Assembly (NCBI GenBank): GCA_023388315.1
Contig: JAEWGM010000025.1
Span: forward strand, 1 to 15,449
Source: Bacteroidota bacterium
GTDB lineage: Bacteria; Bacteroidota; Bacteroidia; Bacteroidales; Dysgonomonadaceae
Reading direction: 5' to 3'
DNA length: 15,449 nucleotides
The notes under the pieces were generated by a model. That model was not told the origin of the DNA. It ran no database searches and worked only from the letters and a program-made list of their open reading frames with translations. Shown one piece after another: positions 1-6,195 of this stretch; within the stretch, counting starts at the first letter, position 1; each line of letters begins with the position of its first letter. A program made the position numbers and the translations under genes.

Positions 1-167
1 TGGAAAACGACATGGAAGTGAAACAAAAAGAAACGGCGTTGGAAAAAGAATACGCCGAGAAGTTTGAAAAAGTGCTTTCGCCCGAAAAACTTTACAGGGC
101 TCAACAAGCCGAAAAAAGTTTTATGCAACAAGCCGTCATGAACTTCAGAGACGAAAGAAAAAGATAA
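1..167 (+). CDS. Partial small charged protein, C-terminal 54 codons
   Basis: The reading frame is open from the left edge (first full codon at 3) to a TAA at 165-167, giving 54 visible residues. The start lies outside the window. The peptide is highly charged and almost certainly helical: it is rich in E, K and Q, has the segment KVLSPEKLYRAQQAEKSF, and ends in RDERKR. The 'LSPEKLY..QQAE..F' pattern resembles small Bacteroidota periplasmic helical proteins that often follow ECF sigma-factor genes and have an LTPEQ-like motif (Spy/CpxP-like). This resemblance is from memory and is weak, because the N-terminus and any signal peptide cannot be seen. The frame is followed at once by a strong hairpin terminator, which supports a real gene end. 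It converges on the ABC cluster and is not part of it. Confidence 0.6.
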   Translation, partial: ENDMEVKQKETALEKEYAEKFEKVLSPEKLYRAQQAEKSFMQQAVMNFRDERKR

Positions 168-194
168 CACATTTCCGCACTAAGAAATAAGTTG

Positions 195-225
195 AAACGC
201 CTGAGAAAAATTTTCTCGGGCGTTT
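195..225 (+). terminator. Hairpin terminator, possibly bidirectional
   Basis: A near-perfect stem of about 14 bp pairs 195-208 with 212-225 (AAACGCC at the base against GGCGTTT), with one T-G wobble and a loop of about 3 nt. It starts 28 nt after the stop codon at 167. The plus-strand exit contains a short T run (ATTTT at 230-234). The position between two convergent genes suggests it ends the plus-strand gene and may also stop read-through from the minus-strand ABC cluster. The T-run is weak in both directions. Confidence 0.7.
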
Positions 226-235
226 AAGCATTTTG

Positions 236-385
236 CCCCTCGCCCGAATGGGCGATAGTTTCATAACCTTAGGCGATTCATTCGCCTAAGGTGAAAGTGA
301 CACCTGCCCTCCGCCCGAAGTGGCGTGAGTTATAGCAGCTAAACTGTAGCCTTCCAAGCGTAAGCTTATGAAACACTCTATGTTT
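236..385. repeat. Hairpin-rich intergenic tract, REP-like
   Basis: This gene-free stretch holds several small palindromes. 241-245 pairs with 250-254 (CGCCC/GGGCG, loop GAAT). 267-276 pairs perfectly with 282-291 (CCTTAGGCGA/TCGCCTAAGG, loop TTCAT), and an outer TTTCA/TGAAA pairing at 259-263/292-296 extends it. CGCC at 312-315 pairs with GGCG at 322-325. The clustered GC-rich mini-hairpins between convergent genes look like an intergenic REP-type element or an extra terminator for the minus-strand cluster. No coding potential was recognised; the small plus-strand open frame from 368 is mostly a shadow of the ATPase gene. Confidence 0.5.
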
Positions 386-454
386 TACCTCCGCCCCGAG
401 CTTTCTCAACTTATGCCCAAAACAGCCGGAGTCTGCAAACAATTAACAGCAAGC

Positions 455-1120
455 TTACTCCCTCCTAATCATCCCATCCTCCAATTGAATGATGCGTTCG
501 CCGTAGGCGGCAAATTTATCGTTGTGCGTGACTTGCACAATGGCCATTCCGTCGTTGTGCAGTTCTTTGAGGGTTTCCATAATCATTTCGCCTTGTTTGC
601 TGTGCAGGTTTCCTGTAGGCTCGTCGGCTAACAACAATTTGGGTTTTCCCACAATGGCGCGCGCGATACCCACCAATTGCTGTTGTCCGCCCGAAAGTTG
701 TTGCGGAAACAAATCTTTTTTCGCCACAATGCCGAAACGATCGAGCAAATCGGCAATCATGGCTTGGCGGTCTTTGCGTTTCACGCCTTTGTACACAAGC
801 GGCGTTTCAATGTTTTCATACACCGTCATCTCTTCGATAAGGTGATACGCCTGAAAAATAAACCCCACAAAATCGCGATGGTATTTCCCGCGACTCTTCT
901 CATTGAGTTGCGCCACATCGGTGTCGTACAGCCAATATTCGCCGGCAGAAGGCGAATCCAGCAACCCCAAAATATGCAGCAACGTTGACTTACCCGACCC
1001 GCTGGGGCCCATAATACTGAGGAACTCTCCTTCCTTTACTTCAAGGTTGATGCCTTTAAGCACAAACGTGCGTTGAAATTTTGAATCGTAGTACTTGTCG
1101 ATTTCTTTTAAATGAATCAT
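455..1120 (-). CDS. ABC transporter ATP-binding protein, MacB/LolD-type, altered D-loop
   Basis: A complete 221-residue nucleotide-binding domain of the MacB/LolD/YbbA class that powers FtsX-type permeases at the inner membrane. Visible motifs are Walker A GPSGSGKST (38-46), Q-loop Q90, signature LSGGQQQLVGIARA (142-155), Walker B LLLADEPTGN (162-171, catalytic E167) and H-loop H199. Two departures stand out. The usual QQQRVAIARA is QQQLVGIARA, and the D-loop NLDS is NLHS (H173 in place of Asp). The ATP-binding and catalytic Glu and His residues are intact, so it is probably not a dead ATPase, but its dimer-interface chemistry should differ from that of the other ATPase here. It is the last gene of the minus-strand cluster, 140 bp after the 770-aa permease. 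The ATG sits after an A-rich leader with no obvious Shine-Dalgarno site, as is common in Bacteroidota. Confidence 0.95.
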   Translation of the reverse strand: MIHLKEIDKYYDSKFQRTFVLKGINLEVKEGEFLSIMGPSGSGKSTLLHILGLLDSPSAGEYWLYDTDVAQLNEKSRGKYHRDFVGFIFQAYHLIEEMTVYENIETPLVYKGVKRKDRQAMIADLLDRFGIVAKKDLFPQQLSGGQQQLVGIARAIVGKPKLLLADEPTGNLHSKQGEMIMETLKELHNDGMAIVQVTHNDKFAAYGERIIQLEDGMIRRE

Positions 1121-1260
1121 ATTTGTTTAGATTTTTAGACTGTTAGACTTTAGACTGTTAGATGTTTTGGGCGTTGAGCGTTGAGCACTGGGCGTTGAGC
1201 GTTGAGTAAGAGCCAACTACTAACTACAAACTACTTCACTATAAACTACCCCACTACCAA
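1121..1260. repeat. Heptanucleotide repeat spacer 1
   Basis: The 140-bp gap between the last permease and the last ATPase gene is entirely short repeats in three blocks. TTAGAY-type units of 7-8 bp occupy about 1127-1163. Five exactly phased heptamers occupy 1171-1205 (GCGTTGA, GCGTTGA, GCACTGG, GCGTTGA, GCGTTGA). An ACTAC-type block runs from 1214 (CAACTAC, TAACTAC, AAACTAC, then irregular) and continues into the permease stop codon (CAATTAC at 1258-1264 covers the stop at 1261-1263). No promoter or terminator was recognised. Confidence 0.9.
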
Positions 1261-3573
1261 TTACTCATACCGCAACGCTTCCACGGGGTTGCGCGATGCC
1301 GCGCGCCAGCTTTGCCAACTTACCGTAAATAATGTTATAATCAGCGCGATAACTCCGGAAGCGGCAAATATCCACCAACTTAATCCGGTTTTGTAGGCAA
1401 AACCTTGTAACCATCGCGACATAACGTAATAAGCGATGGGTGTGGCAATTAAAAATGAAGCGACAACCGTGATGAAAAACTCCCTATTGAGCATCTTCAC
1501 TACCTCGCCAATGCTCGCGCCGTTAATTTTGCGAATGCCGATTTCCTTCACGCGCCTTTCCGTAACTTGCATTATCTGCGCCAATAATCCCAAACAGGTG
1601 ATGATAAACGCAATAACTGAGAACACTACCAATGCTTTGGCTTCGCGGTCTTCTTTCCTGTAAAGCAGGTTGTAATATTCATCGTAAAACTGAAATTGGA
1701 ACGGTTGTTCAATGTTCAATCGTGACCACGTTTTTTTCATTTCAACAAGTTGGTCACTAAAATTCCCTGGGAGCAATCGAACGTTCAACGTGCTGTAATA
1801 TCCATCGGTATAAATAAACGCTACCGGCCCGATAAGCGTATGCATTGAGTTATATTGCAACTCATTTACCACGCCCAGTACATTTAAGTTGAACAGTTTC
1901 CGACCTTGAAAATCATCCCACCCGAGCTGTTTTAATGTGGTTTCGGTGATAAGGATTCCTTTGTTTATGTCACTTTCCTCACCGTTTCTGCCTTGTAATA
2001 GTTGCATTTGAAAGACATTCACAAAATCAGCGTCCACATTCATCGTGTTTATCAACACCTCTTGCCCTTCTTCGTTTTGAGCAGAACTTCGCGACCACCC
2101 TGAGCCGGGCGAATGCGATGTGAGCGTCGCGCCTTCAATAAACGGCAATTTTGAGAAAGCCTCTTTTGCTACGACCTTATTTTTGAATTCATAAGGCAAT
2201 TCCACGCGCAAAAGTTGTTCTGTTTGAAATCCGTAATTGCCCGATTTCACAAAATCGAGTTGTTTGTTTATCATCAACAAACTGGCCAACAGAACGATAG
2301 AGATTGTCAATTGCGCTACCGACATTATGTGCGATAATGAACCGGCCCTTCCACGCACGGGCGATTTGCCCAACAAAGCCTTAATGTCGGTTCGCAAAAT
2401 CAGACTCACAGGAAACCAGGCTGAAAGCACCACAACCAATACCAACAAAACGGAAAATGTCGTCAACAATGCCGGCGTCAACAACCATTGCATATTAAGT
2501 TCGGCTTCCAGCAGGCGCTCGGCCAATGGCATTGCCATATTCGCGAAAATTACCGCCAAAACAAAGGCGCTGAAAACCGACAACCCCACTTCCACCAAAT
2601 AATAACGTAAAATCTGCTTCGTTCCGGCGCCGGCCGCCATGCGTATCCCCATCTGTTTAAGTGTTTTCAGTTGCTTTGAAATGGTGTAATTAACATAGTT
2701 AAAAACGGACATACACAGCGTGAGCGCGGCAATGGTAATAAACATCCACAACATTTTTTTATTGCCAACTTTGTCACTACTAAACTCAGTAGGCGTAGAG
2801 AAATATATCGACGTCACGGGTTGAAGCGAAACCTTCGCGATATTGGTGCGATTCTCGGGGAAATCGGCATTCATCTTTTCTGTCAACAACGCGATATCGG
2901 TACCGTCTTTTACTGAAAAAAACAGCTCGCGGATAAGGTAGCAATCATCACGGGAATTGCAGTTTTGTAAAAAGCCCATTTCGGTAAACGCGTCGCTCAA
3001 ATAGACTTCCGCGCCAAATGTGGCATTGGATGGAATATCGTCGGCTACTGCGCTAACAACAAAATCACGCGCGAAAAAATGAACCGGCATCCCCACGATG
3101 TCATAATGTCCGAAGAGTTTCATCGCCACCGACTTGCTAAGAATAACCGATTGTTTGTCGACAAACGGCTCACTTGCCGCCGAAGCAAGAATTTCAATGC
3201 CGGTGAGTTTGAAAAAATCGTTGGTGGTACTCATCATTTCTTTGAATACCACATATCTATCACCCACTTTGAGGTTTTCTTTGAGTTCTTTCGAATAAAT
3301 ATAGCCCACGGGCGCCATTTCCTGTATTTCGGGGAACCGCTCTTTAAGCGTTGCCACAATGGCGTGATCGAAATGTACATCTCCTTTCTCGGCATCCATT
3401 AACCGATAGGTATTTTTCGGGTCGGGGAAAAACGTGTTCACTGTACTTTCCCGATAAGCAAACAGGGCAATCACAATGCACACGGCAAAACCGATGGCAA
3501 AACCAACAATGTTGAAAATTGAAAACAGTTTGTTTTTCTGTAAACTGCGAAGGGCTTGTTTGAGGTAAAGCAT
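1261..3573 (-). CDS. ABC transporter permease, double FtsX/MacB type (770 aa)
   Basis: A full-length Bacteroidota FtsX-family permease with tandem MacB_PCD-FtsX halves. Hydrophobic segments lie at about 19-40, 275-298, 323-348, 364-388, 415-435, 644-668, 697-718 and 730-753, giving 8 TM helices with two large periplasmic domains (about 41-274 and 436-643). The cytoplasmic coupling motif TERRVKEIGIRKINGAS (671-687) is well conserved; the first half has a weaker copy (QLKTLKQMGIRMAAGAG, 301-317). C205 and C211 in the first periplasmic domain could form a disulphide. The protein ends SRNPVEALRYE. It is closest by eye to the 794-aa permease, sharing the KT.LSWWIFA helix and TVSWQSWRAASRNPVEALRYE tail. 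Its role would be mechanotransmission coupled to the adjacent ATPase; the substrate is unknown. Confidence 0.95.
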   Translation of the reverse strand: MLYLKQALRSLQKNKLFSIFNIVGFAIGFAVCIVIALFAYRESTVNTFFPDPKNTYRLMDAEKGDVHFDHAIVATLKERFPEIQEMAPVGYIYSKELKENLKVGDRYVVFKEMMSTTNDFFKLTGIEILASAASEPFVDKQSVILSKSVAMKLFGHYDIVGMPVHFFARDFVVSAVADDIPSNATFGAEVYLSDAFTEMGFLQNCNSRDDCYLIRELFFSVKDGTDIALLTEKMNADFPENRTNIAKVSLQPVTSIYFSTPTEFSSDKVGNKKMLWMFITIAALTLCMSVFNYVNYTISKQLKTLKQMGIRMAAGAGTKQILRYYLVEVGLSVFSAFVLAVIFANMAMPLAERLLEAELNMQWLLTPALLTTFSVLLVLVVVLSAWFPVSLILRTDIKALLGKSPVRGRAGSLSHIMSVAQLTISIVLLASLLMINKQLDFVKSGNYGFQTEQLLRVELPYEFKNKVVAKEAFSKLPFIEGATLTSHSPGSGWSRSSAQNEEGQEVLINTMNVDADFVNVFQMQLLQGRNGEESDINKGILITETTLKQLGWDDFQGRKLFNLNVLGVVNELQYNSMHTLIGPVAFIYTDGYYSTLNVRLLPGNFSDQLVEMKKTWSRLNIEQPFQFQFYDEYYNLLYRKEDREAKALVVFSVIAFIITCLGLLAQIMQVTERRVKEIGIRKINGASIGEVVKMLNREFFITVVASFLIATPIAYYVMSRWLQGFAYKTGLSWWIFAASGVIALIITLFTVSWQSWRAASRNPVEALRYE

Positions 3574-3716
3574 GATTGATTTGGGATTTGGGATTTGGGA
3601 TTTACGATTTGGGATTTACGATTTTAGATTTTAGATTTTGGAGCATTAAGCGTTGGGCGTTGAGCATTGATTAATAGCTAATTAAATACTACGAACTACT
3701 AACTACAAACTATCAA
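3574..3716. repeat. Heptanucleotide repeat spacer 2
   Basis: The gap opens with nine heptamers in perfect 7-bp phase at 3576-3638: TTGATTT, GGGATTT three times, ACGATTT, GGGATTT, ACGATTT, TAGATTT, TAGATTT. A GCGTTGG/GCGTTGA/GCATTGA block follows (about 3641-3669). An AACTACT-type block (about 3687-3716) then touches the stop codon of the 783-aa permease. The block order is the same as in the other inter-permease gaps. No other element was seen. Confidence 0.9.
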
Positions 3717-6068
3717 TTACTCATACCGCAGTGCTTCCACAGGGTTGCGCGACGCCGCCCGCCAGCTTTGCCAGCCAATGGCCAGTAACGTGATAATCAA
3801 AATTACCAATCCGCTGCTTAAAAAATAAACGGGTGTGATGGTAATCCTGTTTACAAAATTCTGCAACGTATCGTACATTACCCAATAGCTGATTAAAAAA
3901 CCGATAAGGCACGCGGCAAATATCCACAAGAGTACTTGTGAGATGAGCATACGCAAAATCTGCGATTCACTGCTGCCCATTATTTTCCGTATGCCTATTT
4001 CTTTGGTGCGGCGGTTTACGTTAAGCAACGAAAGCGCTACTAACCCCGAAACACACAACAAAATGGCTAATAACGTTCCCGTGCCTACCATTTTCAGAGT
4101 CTTCTCTTCTTCATTGAATTTTCCGGCATAAAGATCGCTTACACTTTGACTTTGGAGCACATACGTATCATCAAATTTTTTAAAGATCGACGCGATTTGC
4201 AATCTTTGCGCCGCCGATATCGTCTGTGGAGTACGTACGTACAGCAACCCATTAAAATAGGTATAAGGCGTGATAACCAGCGGCTCTATGTTTTTTCCGG
4301 AATTATTGTTATAATAAAAATCCTTCACCACGCCTTTTACCGTTACCGGATCGCCTTTGTATAACACACGTTTTCCGGCGGGGTCGTTCAATTCCAATTT
4401 TTTCACGGCAGCTTCATTCAAGATAATTTCGTTTTCGGCACCTTCGGCAAAAAAATCACCGGCAACGAGTTGCAACTGCATTATTTCGGCAAAACCGGGC
4501 GTTGCGCGGTATTCATTGACGGACATAGGCTTATCGCTCCCGTAATTACTGATGTTTTGGCCGCTTGGAGTTCCCCCCATCTGATGGCCGGAGATTGCCG
4601 CGTTTTCCACAAAGGGCAAACTACGCACCTCTTCTTTTATGCTGTTCATTTTTTCGCTCAATGTGTTGCTTGTTGCGGGAAATAATTCCAGGTTTTCGGA
4701 ATTGAAGCCCAACGGAATCGACTTCATATACTGCATTTGAGAGTAAAAGATGATAACCGCTGCCAGTAAAAATGCCGTAATGCCAAATTGCACCAACAAT
4801 GCCGTTTGGGTGGCGAAACTCTTACGTTTTACGTGTTGGGTTTTTCCTTTTACGCCCAAAGCCAAGTTGTTTTTGGATATCGACAAAAGCGGATAAATAC
4901 CCGACACAAGAACAATTAACAGCAGTATCACCATCACGGCAAGGCTTCCTTCAATGCTAAATAATTCGAAAACCGTAACTTTTGAGTTCAGCAGTTTGGA
5001 GAAATAAGGAGCTGCCAAATTGGTTATAAAAATGGCTATCACGAACGACAACAAAGCCAGAATAAGCGTGTCGGAAAGAAACAGCCTCGCCAACCCCGCT
5101 TGCGACGCACCCAACGATTTACGCATCGCCACTTCACTAACACGCGTGTTGCTGTGCAAGACATATAGGTTGATGAAATTGACAAGGGCGATTAAAAGTA
5201 CCAATAAGGCAATTCCGGCTACCAGCCACAAGTAATTTAACGTAACGGTTGGCACAATTTCCTGACGCGATGGCGTAAAAAAATGAACGTCTCTCAATAA
5301 ACGTGTTTCGGAAACCGTGTTTAATCCCGAACGTTCAATAAAAGGCTTCATTATTTCATCGTTTGCCTGTTCAATTTTCCGTGCCACGGCGGCAACATCC
5401 GCGTTCTTTTTAATGAGATAATACGTTTGAAACTCCAGCCCGCCAAACTGTTGCAAGGGAAGCGTTTCCATTGAAACCAGCAAATCGAAACCGAAGTGTG
5501 AATTATCGGGCAAATCGTCCACCACACCGCTAACGGTGTATAGTCTCTCGCCCCATCCTTCTATTTCCAACTGTTTATCTACACAATCAATTGATCCGAA
5601 GTATTTAAGAGCGGTGGGTTTAGACAAAACAACTTTGTTTTTCCCTTTCAACGCTTCCGCTTGGTTTCCTTCGATAAGCTTTTGAGCGAACACCTCAAAA
5701 AAACCGTTATCGGCATATACCGTGTGCACTTCCGTAAACGTTTCGCCCGTTTCCGTAACTTTCAATTTGCCCGCGATATCGTTAAAAAGTTGGGTAGCGG
5801 CTTCCACTTCCGCCACTTTGGGCGGTACTTCATCGTACGATTTTCGCAAACAAATACCGAATGTGCCGTGCTCGCCGCTTTTATCGGTATTGTACAAACG
5901 CACGACGCGGTTTTTCGTGGCAAAATGTTTGTCGAAACTATATTCGCGCCGCACATAACAAATAAGCAGCAACACAACCGATAACCCGATGGCTAAACCG
6001 GGAATGCCCACGTAGAGCAGTAATTTGTTGCGTTTTAATTTTCTGAGAGAAAAAAGAATATCGTTCAT
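3717..6068 (-). CDS. ABC transporter permease, double FtsX/MacB type (783 aa)
   Basis: The third permease in transcription order has the same two-half layout. TM segments lie at about 17-38, 278-302, 328-350, 374-396, 424-442, 660-682, 706-730 and 746-768, with periplasmic domains at about 39-277 and 443-659. Both coupling motifs are recognisable: NTRVSEVAMRKSLGAS (307-322) in the first half and NRRTKEIGIRKIMGSS (685-700) in the second. The tail WQSWRAASRNPVEALRYE matches the 770- and 794-aa paralogues. At DNA level the last 54 nt (3720-3773) match the 770-aa gene (1264-1317) at 49 positions, while upstream regions diverge. This suggests recent duplication or gene conversion at the 3' ends. 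The start ATG is preceded by an A-rich leader. The exporter role is inferred from family and context. Confidence 0.95.
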   Translation of the reverse strand: MNDILFSLRKLKRNKLLLYVGIPGLAIGLSVVLLLICYVRREYSFDKHFATKNRVVRLYNTDKSGEHGTFGICLRKSYDEVPPKVAEVEAATQLFNDIAGKLKVTETGETFTEVHTVYADNGFFEVFAQKLIEGNQAEALKGKNKVVLSKPTALKYFGSIDCVDKQLEIEGWGERLYTVSGVVDDLPDNSHFGFDLLVSMETLPLQQFGGLEFQTYYLIKKNADVAAVARKIEQANDEIMKPFIERSGLNTVSETRLLRDVHFFTPSRQEIVPTVTLNYLWLVAGIALLVLLIALVNFINLYVLHSNTRVSEVAMRKSLGASQAGLARLFLSDTLILALLSFVIAIFITNLAAPYFSKLLNSKVTVFELFSIEGSLAVMVILLLIVLVSGIYPLLSISKNNLALGVKGKTQHVKRKSFATQTALLVQFGITAFLLAAVIIFYSQMQYMKSIPLGFNSENLELFPATSNTLSEKMNSIKEEVRSLPFVENAAISGHQMGGTPSGQNISNYGSDKPMSVNEYRATPGFAEIMQLQLVAGDFFAEGAENEIILNEAAVKKLELNDPAGKRVLYKGDPVTVKGVVKDFYYNNNSGKNIEPLVITPYTYFNGLLYVRTPQTISAAQRLQIASIFKKFDDTYVLQSQSVSDLYAGKFNEEEKTLKMVGTGTLLAILLCVSGLVALSLLNVNRRTKEIGIRKIMGSSESQILRMLISQVLLWIFAACLIGFLISYWVMYDTLQNFVNRITITPVYFLSSGLVILIITLLAIGWQSWRAASRNPVEALRYE

Positions 6069-6195
6069 TTTTTTAAGATGTTAGATTTTTAGACTTTAGA
6101 TTTTAGACCTTTAGACTGTTAGATGTTTTGGGAGTTGGGCGTTGAGCGATAAGCTAAGAGCCAGCAGCTAACAGCTAACAGCCAACAGCAAAAAA
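6069..6195. repeat. Heptanucleotide repeat spacer 3
   Basis: Block A (about 6077-6124) is TTAGATT/TTTAGAC-type units of 7-8 bp. Block B (about 6130-6148) is GAGTTGG/GCGTTGA units. Block C holds exactly phased heptamers GCTAACA, GCTAACA, GCCAACA at 6167-6187, just before the stop codon of the 801-aa permease. The sequence families differ partly from spacer 2, but the block order is the same. Confidence 0.88.

Noticed and set aside
368..631. Small plus-strand open frame (87 codons) starting in the hairpin-rich tract
   Set aside because: Most of it is antisense to the ATPase gene, and the N-terminal part shows no motif or leader.
3576..3638. Repeat array resembling a CRISPR
   Set aside because: Units are only 7 bp and directly tandem, without unique spacers, and there are no cas genes.
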